From an uncultured Porphyromonadaceae bacterium (lineage in GTDB: Bacteria > Bacteroidota > Bacteroidia > Bacteroidales > Muribaculaceae), in the NCBI GenBank assembly GCA_937901905.1, contig CALDIF010000020.1:1-37063 (forward strand): a DNA stretch of 37,063 bases, given 5' to 3'. Shown here piece after piece: positions 17,350 through 25,808 of the stretch. Position 1 is the first letter of the stretch, and the number at the start of each line of letters is the position of its first letter. A program made the translations under genes and the position numbers. Under the pieces are notes generated by a model. It searched no databases, was not told the origin of the DNA, and worked only from the letters and a program-made list of their open reading frames with translations.

Positions 17350-18831
17350 TTAGTGACGAAGTCTTTTCATTATCGGAGCCAAGAGCCCTTCGCGAGTTGC
17401 AGCAAAGGCGGCAAAGGCAAGTGTCAGTGTCGTGCCGAGCGAGATGCGTATCCATGACGACCACGACTGCGGCATGTTTAAAATGAGGGCGAGTGCGGCA
17501 CCTGCCGTCGCACCGTAGAGCAACAGTCTGCCGACAGGCATTTTCAGGTGCCCCTTGGCTGTACCGATAGCGTAACTGAGCACCATTGCCACCCCCCAAC
17601 TGACCACGCATGCCCACGCGCAAGCATAATAACTGTAGCGTGGAACGAACATATAGTTGATGATGGCTATCAGTGCCAGAGCGACCAGTGAGAACAATGC
17701 GCCCCAATAGGGGTTTTCGGCATCTTTCTTGTACCAGAAACTGAAGTTGAAAAAGATGGCATAGAAAATATCGGCGAGCATCACAATCCAAATCACTCCG
17801 ATGCCCTCCCAATAACCGGGTGCTATAAATCGACGCAGCACGTCCATCCATGACATGATGCCGAGAAAGAACACCAGTAGCAGCGCCACAAAGGCTGTAG
17901 TGCCCTTAGCGAGGAATTGAGGGTCTTCCTTATCGCCGTTCTTGCCGTTGCCGAACACCAGCGGTTCCAACGCGAGGCGATAGGCAGTAGTGGCAAGGGT
18001 CATGAAAGAGGCTATTTTCACGCATGCTCCGTAAATGCCCAACTGAGCCGTGCCGTCATCGCCGGCATATAACTTAGGGAAGAAAATTTTATCGAACGAC
18101 AACGTCATCTGTCCGCCCAGAGCGACAAGCAGCATTGGGAAAGTGTAGAATAACATCTTGCGCAACAACGGTCGGTTGACCTTGCCACCGTGGGGGAGAA
18201 AGTCTCGCCACATGGCAATGCTGACTATAGAGGTGCAAGCGAGATTGCTGTAGAATGCTTGTGCGGCTGTGGGTGTCATGTCACCCATGGAGGGAAAATG
18301 TGTTGCCATGTATGGTAACACAATGTAAAATACCGTGTTGAGAATTACACTCATGAAAATATACATCAACTTGAAACCGGCATACCGCCACGAACGCTTC
18401 ATTTGGCGCATACGGGTGAAAGCAATAGCCTGCAACGCGTCCATCGCCGTGACAATCGACATATATAACACGTAGTCGTGATGGTCACCGTAACCCATCA
18501 AGGGAGCCACCCGGTCAATAGTGACGAACATGAGGGAAAGAAAAATGACGCACAAGGTACCCACTATCGCCAACGCTGTTGCAAACACGTCATTAGGGTT
18601 CCACTCTTTCTTGTTGACAAAGTTGAAGTAAGTCGTTTCCATGCCACACACCAAAACGAGCAATACCACTCCCGTGTAGGCGTAGATATTGGTGATGATG
18701 CCGTATTCGCCACCGGCAACATCTAAGCCGAATGTGTGTATCGGTACAAGCAGGTAACTGATAAAGCGACCCAACACATTGCTCACTCCGTAGACCAGTG
18801 AGTCGCTTGCCAAGGTTTTTAAATTAGCCAT
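17350..18831 (-). CDS. Oligosaccharide flippase family protein (Wzx-like)
   Basis: This 493-residue integral membrane protein has about 12-14 hydrophobic segments. It begins with LKTLASDSLVYGVSNVLGRF, the usual opening of polysaccharide-biosynthesis/flippase family proteins of the MOP superfamily, followed by SYLLVPIHTF. Such proteins move undecaprenyl-linked sugars across the inner membrane. Other segments are PLLRKMLFYTFPMLLVALGG and LGIYGACVKIASFMTLATTA. Conserved Wzx neighbours such as a polymerase are absent, so it could serve capsule, O-antigen or another lipid-linked glycan, or it could be a more distant MATE-like transporter. It diverges from the GTPase gene across a 187-base spacer. 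Confidence 0.85.
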   Translation of the reverse strand: MANLKTLASDSLVYGVSNVLGRFISYLLVPIHTFGLDVAGGEYGIITNIYAYTGVVLLVLVCGMETTYFNFVNKKEWNPNDVFATALAIVGTLCVIFLSLMFVTIDRVAPLMGYGDHHDYVLYMSIVTAMDALQAIAFTRMRQMKRSWRYAGFKLMYIFMSVILNTVFYIVLPYMATHFPSMGDMTPTAAQAFYSNLACTSIVSIAMWRDFLPHGGKVNRPLLRKMLFYTFPMLLVALGGQMTLSFDKIFFPKLYAGDDGTAQLGIYGACVKIASFMTLATTAYRLALEPLVFGNGKNGDKEDPQFLAKGTTAFVALLLVFFLGIMSWMDVLRRFIAPGYWEGIGVIWIVMLADIFYAIFFNFSFWYKKDAENPYWGALFSLVALALIAIINYMFVPRYSYYACAWACVVSWGVAMVLSYAIGTAKGHLKMPVGRLLLYGATAGAALALILNMPQSWSSWIRISLGTTLTLAFAAFAATREGLLAPIMKRLRH

Positions 18832-18927
18832 TGCGGTACATGAATATATGTAAATCCGATAACCGGGTAATCGTTCACGGCACGATGTGATTAACAGTAA
18901 ACAACCGTAAGTGGGGGAAATGTTTCA

Positions 18928-18964
18928 CAAAATTAATAAAAATCGTTGAATTTGTTTAACTTTG
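18928..18964. promoter_or_regulatory. Back-to-back -7 boxes, flippase / GTPase promoters
   Basis: Minus-strand TAATTTTG (18928-18935) faces the flippase gene and plus-strand TAACTTTG (18957-18964) faces the GTPase gene. Both match TAnnTTTG exactly. The boxes lie in an inverted repeat (CACAAAATTAA / TTAACTTTGTG) with one mismatch. No good TTTG is found at -33 on either strand. Confidence 0.55.
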
Positions 18965-19018
18965 TGGCACGAAATTTGCTAAAGTACAAGTGTAAGTGAA
19001 ATTTAAAAACGTGGAACC

Positions 19019-20797
19019 ATGACAGACAGTAGTGCCGAGCGAAAACTCGATAATATCTCAGAGCAAGTGAGTGCATTGCAATCTTCGCAGGCAACTGCGA
19101 TAGTCGGTGCCGATGTGCGCGACCGATTAGGTGTGTTGTCGCGCCGATTGGGCGAGTATCGCAACGGCTCCTTTATTGTGCTTGTTGTAGGCGCAGTAAA
19201 AAGCGGCAAGAGCACACTTGTCAACTTGTTGTCACATTGCTATGTGAGCCCTACCGACAAATTGGAATGTACGGTGCGACCCTCAATTGTGAGCGGTGGA
19301 GTGAGGGAGAGCGAGCAGTCAATATCGGTTTATCGCTCGCGAACCCAAGGTAATCAATCGAGCGACCTCGATCTTGTTATTGACGGTTTGCGTGGACTCG
19401 TCGGCAGTGATGAGGTCGATGCGACTCTTGATAGAACGGTATTTCCCCTCAGTGCCGATAATATTGATCGTGTTGTGTTTCCCACTTTTAATCGTGTTGA
19501 TGACACGCTCATTACAGCGATCACGGTTGCCGACAGTCCGTTACTCTCGGTTGAAGAGGGTAGGAGTGGTCAAGTGTTCCTCGTTGACATGCCCGGCTTC
19601 GACGGCAGTAATACCAATTACATTGATGACTCGCGCTACGACGCGATGAGTCGCAGGGTTGACCTGATATTGTTTGTGCACAGTAGTGTGAGCGCATTTA
19701 ACGTGACGGCGTCTCAATACCTTGACAGCCTGCGTGAACACAACGGAGGAGCACCTGTTGTGTTGGTTCACAATGTCTTCGACAGTATGCATTGGCGCGA
19801 CGGTGACAGCCTTGCGGCAGATGTCGAACGACAATTAGCGGTCGAAATGGACGAAATAGCACGTAAGGGCTTTAACATCAAGCGCGAACATTGTTATGCC
19901 ATTGATTTGGGCATGGTGAGCGACTATGTGTCGGGAAACTATCGCGCGGACTGCAAGGAGCGTTTGGAGGCCGAAGCGACGCGTTTCGCCACCGCCGAAG
20001 TCGCATTGCGCGACATGATAACAAGCAACATCAGCGACATGAGAGTGACACGTTGTTTGAAACGCTCACAATTAATGCGCGATCACTTGGTGACCTCGCT
20101 CGATGCCGAGGTCGTCGCGCTCGAGACACAGTTGGAACAGCGACGCAAGGTGGACGCACAATTGGCGACACTACGCGTCGACTGTGCGATGCCTCCCCTT
20201 GAGGTAACCAAACTCACAATTGATGCGCGCGATGTTGCCCTTCAAGCAATCAGTGTTATTGATGTCGCTATTTCCGGTTGCTCTCAAAGCATGAATCGCT
20301 CATCAAGTGTGGCATGGCTCGAACGTTTGGCAAGCGAATATTTTGAATTACTCAATCATGATGTCAGTGCTCGTGTACTATCGTGGTACAAGCAGCGTGT
20401 CGCAGAGTATGTCGCCGGATTATCGTCTGCCGCCGGACCGGTGCTGCCCGTGCCGGTACTCGTGTCGCAACCTGTCTCGTTATTGAAATCATTTTTACCC
20501 GACGGTGTTGAGCAATTCGTGCCGGCACAATCGATGGTGGATAAAATTTTGCACCGCAATTTCAATGCCGATGCCTTGTGTGACATGGCTCGAGCGTTGC
20601 GTGCCCACTTGCTCGTGGAGAGTCGTTTCAACCTGCGTGTGGCTGCTGCCGTCGAGACGTTGGCAACCACCTATGTCGACATGCTTGAGCAGCATTACAA
20701 TGCGGCTCAAGCCACGCTTGCAACAAGCGACGTTGCCGACCGCCATGAAGCATTAATAACACTGCGTAACAACTTGCAAGATATTCTTTTTACATGA
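19019..20797 (+). CDS. Dynamin-like GTPase
   Basis: The 592-residue product has an N-terminal GTPase domain (about 50-260) and a long helical C-terminal part. The P-loop is GAVKSGKS at 58-65. A switch I candidate is TVRP at 85-88, the G3 motif is DMPG at 190-193 and the G4 motif is NVFD at 252-255, with the NxxD form rather than NKxD. The layout matches the dynamin-superfamily / 50S-like GTPases that act at membranes. There is no membrane segment in this protein. The membrane part is probably supplied by the next gene, whose start overlaps this stop (ATGA). The closest well-known parallel is the YcjX-YcjF pair of Proteobacteria, with DUF697 in the partner. Role is unproven; membrane remodelling or envelope stress are possibilities. 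Confidence 0.8.
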   Translation: MTDSSAERKLDNISEQVSALQSSQATAIVGADVRDRLGVLSRRLGEYRNGSFIVLVVGAVKSGKSTLVNLLSHCYVSPTDKLECTVRPSIVSGGVRESEQSISVYRSRTQGNQSSDLDLVIDGLRGLVGSDEVDATLDRTVFPLSADNIDRVVFPTFNRVDDTLITAITVADSPLLSVEEGRSGQVFLVDMPGFDGSNTNYIDDSRYDAMSRRVDLILFVHSSVSAFNVTASQYLDSLREHNGGAPVVLVHNVFDSMHWRDGDSLAADVERQLAVEMDEIARKGFNIKREHCYAIDLGMVSDYVSGNYRADCKERLEAEATRFATAEVALRDMITSNISDMRVTRCLKRSQLMRDHLVTSLDAEVVALETQLEQRRKVDAQLATLRVDCAMPPLEVTKLTIDARDVALQAISVIDVAISGCSQSMNRSSSVAWLERLASEYFELLNHDVSARVLSWYKQRVAEYVAGLSSAAGPVLPVPVLVSQPVSLLKSFLPDGVEQFVPAQSMVDKILHRNFNADALCDMARALRAHLLVESRFNLRVAAAVETLATTYVDMLEQHYNAAQATLATSDVADRHEALITLRNNLQDILFT

Positions 20798-21804
20798 AAC
20801 GTAACCTAATCATCATAGCCGCTGTTTTTATCGGTGTCATCGTGCTCATCTTGTTGGGCAACGTCATCACGATAGGTGAGAAGTTGAGTCAGTTGACACG
20901 AGTGTGGTGGGTCGAATGGCTTTTTTACGGTGTGTTGTTCGTTATAGGGTTGTGGCTGGTTATTGTTCCTATGATACGATTGCACGCGACACCCGAGTTC
21001 CCCACGTTGTCAATCGCCGATAATGCCACAGGCGACCTGACCCCGCAAGCACGTGCTGACTTGATTGAGTTGGGACACAGGCTTGCCGATAACTGTAATC
21101 ACTTGCCGGCGCGAGAGCGTCGGGCTTACGGTGCCGAACTGCGCCGTCGCGTGGATAGATATATTGATGATGCCGACTTGCGTAGCGCGGTGCGGGACGA
21201 ACTCAGCAAACGTCTTGAATTGGTTAAGAACCATGTACACGAATGGGGTAAGACGGTGTTCATGATAACGGCATTGTCCCAAAACAGCAAGATAGACGCG
21301 ATCACGACTATGGTGGTTAATATGCGCATGATAAGCGATGTAATCAAGTGCTCGGGTTTCCGTCCGAGCCACCGTCAGTTGTTCAAGCAGTATGTGCGCA
21401 TTCTTGCCACTGCCTTATTCAGTTACTATCTGCAGGGTGCCGTTGACGGTGCGATAGATGACATTGACATCGACTTCGGCGACGGAGCCGTTGATGTCGC
21501 GTCGACAGCCGATGGCATGAGCGAAGCCGAGTTTGTCAATTCGATACCGGGAATACACATCGCGGGCATCATACCATCGTCGTTGCTCGACGGCGCAATT
21601 AACACGCTGCTCACATTGCGAATCGGTTACGTTACTCGCAGTTATCTTGAGCACGGCAGTGCGGCACTCGCCGGTAAGGCGGGAATGGGAGTGCGTCGCA
21701 GGGCCATGATTGATGCGTTGAAAGAAGTCGCTGTCATCGGTGCCGAGGCTACCAAGCAAGGCTTGTCAACAGCAGCCGGCAAGATAGCCGATTTGGCAAA
21801 GTAA
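20794..21804 (+). CDS. DUF697 membrane protein, partner of GTPase
   Basis: The 336-residue product begins with two closely spaced membrane segments (about residues 4-24 and 41-62). A charged helical region follows (RRAYGAELRRRVDRYIDDAD). The C-terminal half resembles DUF697 (YcjF-like) domains: IPGIHIAGIIPSSLLDGAIN, then TLLTLRIGYVTRSYLEHG and IGAEATKQGLSTAAGKIADL. Its ATG overlaps the GTPase stop by four bases, which implies translational coupling and probably a complex. It is the likely membrane anchor or effector of the GTPase. The DUF697 call is by pattern; biochemical function is unknown even for better-studied relatives. Confidence 0.72.
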   Translation: MKRNLIIIAAVFIGVIVLILLGNVITIGEKLSQLTRVWWVEWLFYGVLFVIGLWLVIVPMIRLHATPEFPTLSIADNATGDLTPQARADLIELGHRLADNCNHLPARERRAYGAELRRRVDRYIDDADLRSAVRDELSKRLELVKNHVHEWGKTVFMITALSQNSKIDAITTMVVNMRMISDVIKCSGFRPSHRQLFKQYVRILATALFSYYLQGAVDGAIDDIDIDFGDGAVDVASTADGMSEAEFVNSIPGIHIAGIIPSSLLDGAINTLLTLRIGYVTRSYLEHGSAALAGKAGMGVRRRAMIDALKEVAVIGAEATKQGLSTAAGKIADLAK

Positions 21805-21823
21805 CCGATTGGTGCCAATAAAA

Positions 21824-21855
21824 AATAAGAGAACGTCTCGCGACGGTCGCTTATT
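21824..21855. terminator. Weak hairpin between DUF697 gene and ugd
   Basis: AATAAG/CTTATT outer pairs and CGTC/GACG inner pairs are separated by a 4x4 internal loop. It lies between convergent genes. It is much weaker than the other terminators here, so its function is doubtful. Confidence 0.3.
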
Positions 21856-21943
21856 CTTAGGACTCCTTTCAGCCGATGTCGGCAAAGGGAAAAAGTATGT
21901 CGTTAGCGTGGCATCGCCACTATATGTAAACTTGTTAATATTG

Positions 21944-23266
21944 TCAACACACGCCGATGCCACGGTAGAAAAATCCGGCTTGTTTGAGGTCGGTAGCATC
22001 AAGAATGTTGCGACCGTCGAAGACGGCATTGCCTCGCATGAGAGTGTGTAGTCTCACTAAGTTGGGTACCCTGAATTCCTTCCATTCGGTAGCGAGAATT
22101 AGAGCGTCGGCATCGCGAGCGGCCTCGTACTTGTCGTCGGCATAGCCTACCTTGTCACCCAGTCGTCGCCTGCACTCGTTCATGGCGATGGGGTCGTACA
22201 CAGTGACCGTTGCACCCGCTTGTAGCAGCAAGTCAATCAGCACCAATGCCGGAGCCTCGCGCATGTCATCGGTCTCGGGTTTGAAAGCCAAGCCCCACAT
22301 GGCAACATGCAAGCCCCGGAGATGTTCCTTGCCACCGTAATGGCTCACCATGTCATCATATAGAACGCGCTTTTGGTCATTGTTCACCTGCTCGACAGCC
22401 CGCAACACCCGCATGTCATAACCGTGCTCGGCAGCAGTGTGTATGAGTGCCTTAACGTCCTTGGGGAAACATGAACCGCCATAACCGATGCCCGGGTAGA
22501 GGAACTTATTGCCTATGCGCGTGTCACTGCCTATGCCTCGTCTTACCATGTTTACATCGGCACCGACGAGAGCACACAAGTTTGCAATGTCGTTCATGAA
22601 ACTGATGCGTGTCGCCAACATGGAGTTGGCTGCATACTTGATCATCTCGGCACTGGCGATGTCGGTAAAGACGAGTCTGTCGTTCACCACCATGAACGGT
22701 TTGTAGAGTCGTTCCATTACGCGACGTGCCCGTTCGGAATCGACACCGACAACGATGCGGTCGGGAGTCATGAAGTCGCTCACTGCATCGCCTTCCTTGA
22801 GAAACTCGGGATTGCTTGCCATGTCAAAGTCCACGTCCACACCGCGAGCTGCAAGTTGAGCATTGATGACAGCGCGCACCTTCTCGCCGGTTCCGGGGGG
22901 AACGGTACTCTTGGTGACAACGACAACGTGACGGTTTATCATCGAACCGATTGTGCGAGCGACCTCGAGGACATAGCGCAAGTCGGCACTGCCGTCTTCA
23001 TCGGGGGGGGTGCCTACAGCGATAAACACCACTTGCACGCGGTCAATCACTTCGGCAAGACTTGTGGTGAACGTCAATCTGCCACCGGCGTAGTTCTTCT
23101 TAACCAATTGCTCCAATCCCGGCTCATAAATGGGGATAATGCCGTTGCGCAAGTTTTCAACCTTGGTGGCATCAACGTCAACGCAGGTCACATTAATACC
23201 CATCTCGCTGAAGCACGTGCCGGTCACGAGCCCCACATATCCGGTTCCGACTATAGCGATGTTCAT
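21944..23266 (-). CDS. ugd: UDP-glucose 6-dehydrogenase
   Basis: This enzyme oxidises UDP-glucose twice with NAD+ to give UDP-glucuronate, a precursor of acidic capsule and exopolysaccharide sugars. The 440-residue product is full length. It starts with a Rossmann fold (MNIAIVGTGYVGLVTGTCFS). The catalytic cysteine is C266 in GYGGSCFPKD. Other family signatures are STVPPGTGEKVR, NPEFLKEGDAVSDFMTPDRI and LAFKPETDDMREAP. A close relative using UDP-ManNAc is unlikely because the sequence follows the UDP-glucose class throughout. Its start overlaps the wzc stop (ATGA), so both are probably made from the wzc promoter. Confidence 0.95.
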   Translation of the reverse strand: MNIAIVGTGYVGLVTGTCFSEMGINVTCVDVDATKVENLRNGIIPIYEPGLEQLVKKNYAGGRLTFTTSLAEVIDRVQVVFIAVGTPPDEDGSADLRYVLEVARTIGSMINRHVVVVTKSTVPPGTGEKVRAVINAQLAARGVDVDFDMASNPEFLKEGDAVSDFMTPDRIVVGVDSERARRVMERLYKPFMVVNDRLVFTDIASAEMIKYAANSMLATRISFMNDIANLCALVGADVNMVRRGIGSDTRIGNKFLYPGIGYGGSCFPKDVKALIHTAAEHGYDMRVLRAVEQVNNDQKRVLYDDMVSHYGGKEHLRGLHVAMWGLAFKPETDDMREAPALVLIDLLLQAGATVTVYDPIAMNECRRRLGDKVGYADDKYEAARDADALILATEWKEFRVPNLVRLHTLMRGNAVFDGRNILDATDLKQAGFFYRGIGVC

Positions 23267-25668
23267 GATTGTGCGTCGTCCTTGTCGTTATAATAGTCGC
23301 TCGTGTATCCGTATCCGTAACCGCCGTATCCGTATCCGTAGCTTCCGTATCCGTAACCGCCGTAACCGTAGCGCTTCTTATCTATCTTGATGTCATTGAT
23401 AAGCACGGTGAGATTGTTAATCTTGCCGTCGTTGACAATTTGCTCCAGTTCTTCGAAGTAACGCTTGTCAATCTTGTTGTCACGCACAATGTAAACGGTG
23501 AGGTCAACGTTGCGATTGATTATCGCCGCATCGGCAATGACTTGGTATGGCACCGTGTCAAGGATAACGTAGTCGTATTCTTTCTTGAGTTCGGCAATCA
23601 AGTGACGCAGGCGGCTTGATGAAAGCAGACCGGTGGGGTTGGGCGGAATCGAACCGACTTGAATAACATCCAAGTTCTCGTGCAATCCGCTATGAACAAT
23701 AATCGACTTTATATCATCAATCTTGCCGGCAAGATAGGCACTCACTCCGTCGTGGTGACCGGTTAACCCGAGGTAATACGAGAAACGTCCTTTGCGCAAG
23801 TCAAGGTCTATCGCAATAACACGCTTGCCATCGTGAGCGCAAGCGAGCGCGAGGTTGATTGCCACGAAACTCTTGCCCTCGCCACTCATGGTGCTTGTGA
23901 ACTGTATTACGGTGCCTTCAAAGTTGCGCTTGTCAATCAAGTACATTAAGTTACTGCGCACAATGCGGAACGCCTCGCTCAAGTTGTCCCTGCCGTTCTC
24001 GGTGACGACAATCTCCTTGTCGATATTCTTCCCTTTCTTCGACGGCAACTCGCCCAAAACGGGTAAAGAGCACACTTCTTCGATGTCACGGCGAGTGTGT
24101 ACCATCGTGTCAAGCGAGTAGTACCAGAAGATACCGTATAATATGCCTGCAGGAATGAGTAGACCGGCGAGCAAACCGATGAGCATGTTGCGTTGGGGCA
24201 TGGGGTAAATGGGTGTCGAACTTGCGCTCGCACTCTCAATGACCTTGGCGTTAGGCTCGGTTATGGCAAGTTGCAGGGCATTCTCCTCGCGCTTATTGAG
24301 CAAGTAAAGGTAGAGTTGCTCCTTAATCTTCTGTTGACGAGTGACCTCGGTAATCGCTTTCTCCTGGCTGGGAACTGCAATCATGCTACCGGTTGCCACA
24401 CGGGCTTGGCTGCGAGCCTGCCCTTGACGCATCACGAGGGTGTTAATGTAGTTGTTCAATCCCTGCATTATACTTGCCTTGATGGAATTGAGCGTGTTGT
24501 TCAATTCCACCATCACCGGGTTCTCGGCACTGCTGGTGCCGGCAATCTTTTGGTATTTGAGCATTTGCTCGTTGTATTGTGCAATTTGCTCTTCAATGCC
24601 TGTGTTGGCAATACCGGTGTTGCTGGGAATCAGTTGATGCCCTTTCATTGACGAGAGGTGGTCGCGAATGAAAGTGGCGAGACTCAATTGCATGTCGACA
24701 TCTGCCGAGCCCTCGGCATATCTCAACGAAGTCCCCGGATCGGCATATATGGCACTGTTGGCGGCACTCACCTTGAGGGCTGCCACCTGACTGTCGACAC
24801 CGCTCAAGTCTTTAGAGAGGGCCTCAATGCGGTCTGCTATGAACGCCTCGGTGCTGCGTGCCACCATGTTCTTGTCGTTGATGGCATCTTGATTGTATGC
24901 GATGATGAGTTCGTCAAGTGCATCGCGACACATGTCGGCATTCTCTCCTGTCAGCACGAGGTTGGTCACATCGCTCGTTTTGTTGGCGAGAGCGACGCTG
25001 AGGTTTGCCACCATGCTGTGGGCAACAGCCCGGGTGGTGTTTACCTTGACGATGACCTTGAAGTCCTCATAGGTCGACTTGTCGGTCATGTGTGATGTCT
25101 TGGTGATGGTGACGGGACCGTGAGCCGTGTTGATTTTGTTGCCGAATTTGGCATGTTTCCACCCGCCTTCAACGCCCTCCTTGAAGTCGAACTCATCGCC
25201 ACCCTTGGGGACAACAGTGAGCGTGAAGCCTGAGGTAATCTCGCGCAGCGGGACGACCTCGATGGGAGAACTGTTGTAAATGTTGACATCACGCAAGAAC
25301 ACATGACCGTAGTATTGCACATTGAGGTTGAGTGCCGTCACCACATTCTCCATGAGTTTGGTCGAACGCAACTTGAACATCTCGTTGGGCAAGTAGTTCA
25401 TACCCGTCTTGATGCCCATGTCACTGAACGCCTGCGACTGTGTACCTTGGGCGCTATCTTTTGTCTTAATCAAGATTAACGCCGATGCCGAGTAACGTTT
25501 CGGTTGCGACTTGGTGTAGAGATAGGCAATCGTCCAACACGCGATAAGCGAGATGACGAACCAGTACCAATTTCTCATGCACGACTTGAAGAAAGCCGCT
25601 ATTGGAAAAGTAGAGGTGCTTTTTTTCTTGGTGGTACGCACCGGGGTTTCTTCGATAACTTCCTGCAT
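23263..25668 (-). CDS. wzc: Polysaccharide biosynthesis tyrosine autokinase (Wzc-type)
   Basis: The 801-residue inner-membrane protein combines a Wzz-type chain-length domain and a bacterial tyrosine kinase. The first membrane span (about 32-50, WYWFVISLIACWTIAYLY) and the second (about 505-525, LIGLLAGLLIPAGILYGIFW) bracket a coiled-coil periplasmic region. The cytoplasmic kinase has the Walker A motif SGEGKS with K599, a Walker A'-like VIAIDLDLRKG and Walker B-like YVILDT. The C-terminus is a tyrosine cluster with 12 Tyr in about 27 residues, built of GY and GGY steps. In Wzc proteins this tail is phosphorylated between subunits and controls export and polymerisation of polysaccharide. The gene forms an operon with ugd. 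Confidence 0.95.
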   Translation of the reverse strand: MQEVIEETPVRTTKKKSTSTFPIAAFFKSCMRNWYWFVISLIACWTIAYLYTKSQPKRYSASALILIKTKDSAQGTQSQAFSDMGIKTGMNYLPNEMFKLRSTKLMENVVTALNLNVQYYGHVFLRDVNIYNSSPIEVVPLREITSGFTLTVVPKGGDEFDFKEGVEGGWKHAKFGNKINTAHGPVTITKTSHMTDKSTYEDFKVIVKVNTTRAVAHSMVANLSVALANKTSDVTNLVLTGENADMCRDALDELIIAYNQDAINDKNMVARSTEAFIADRIEALSKDLSGVDSQVAALKVSAANSAIYADPGTSLRYAEGSADVDMQLSLATFIRDHLSSMKGHQLIPSNTGIANTGIEEQIAQYNEQMLKYQKIAGTSSAENPVMVELNNTLNSIKASIMQGLNNYINTLVMRQGQARSQARVATGSMIAVPSQEKAITEVTRQQKIKEQLYLYLLNKREENALQLAITEPNAKVIESASASSTPIYPMPQRNMLIGLLAGLLIPAGILYGIFWYYSLDTMVHTRRDIEEVCSLPVLGELPSKKGKNIDKEIVVTENGRDNLSEAFRIVRSNLMYLIDKRNFEGTVIQFTSTMSGEGKSFVAINLALACAHDGKRVIAIDLDLRKGRFSYYLGLTGHHDGVSAYLAGKIDDIKSIIVHSGLHENLDVIQVGSIPPNPTGLLSSSRLRHLIAELKKEYDYVILDTVPYQVIADAAIINRNVDLTVYIVRDNKIDKRYFEELEQIVNDGKINNLTVLINDIKIDKKRYGYGGYGYGSYGYGYGGYGYGYTSDYYNDKDDAQS
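23301..23372 (-). repeat. GY-repeat tract encoding the Wzc tyrosine tail
   Basis: The plus strand reads as repeated near-copies of CCGTAT / CCGTAA / CCGCCGTA hexamer-type units for about 70 bases, which encode the Tyr-Gly tail of Wzc. Unit lengths are multiples of three, so slippage would alter tail length without a frameshift. Confidence 0.8.
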
Positions 25669-25748
25669 ATAAAGTTGTTATATCTTGTATGAAATTGCTT
25701 TTTTCAGTTAAGTGCATTGCGGCGATGTCGCGCGCGCATAACGCGGTG

Positions 25749-25780
25749 CAAAGTTACAAAAAACAAAATTTGCACGCAAA
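25749..25780 (-). promoter_or_regulatory. Promoter of wzc-ugd
   Basis: On the minus strand TTTG (25777-25780), a 20-base spacer and TAACTTTG (25749-25756) form an exact Bacteroidetes promoter. Transcription should start near 25743, about 75 bases before the wzc ATG. It overlaps the oppositely oriented promoter of the glycosyltransferase gene. Confidence 0.85.
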
Positions 25781-25800
25781 TTTAATTTTGTGTAACTTTG
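25769..25800 (+). promoter_or_regulatory. Promoter of the glycosyltransferase gene
   Basis: TTTG (25769-25772), a 20-base spacer and TAACTTTG (25793-25800) form an exact Bacteroidetes promoter. The predicted start of transcription is at about 25805-25808, directly at the ATG at 25809, so the mRNA may be leaderless. It shares sequence with the wzc promoter. Confidence 0.85.
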
Positions 25801-25808
25801 CCGATGAT

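Noticed and set aside
23301..23372. Repeats near ugd/wzc as CRISPR or a noncoding repeat
   Set aside because: They encode the Tyr-Gly tail of Wzc in frame.
25689..25808. N-terminal extension of the glycosyltransferase from the ATG at 25689
   Set aside because: It lies across the divergent promoter region and upstream of the predicted transcription start, and does not resemble the family.
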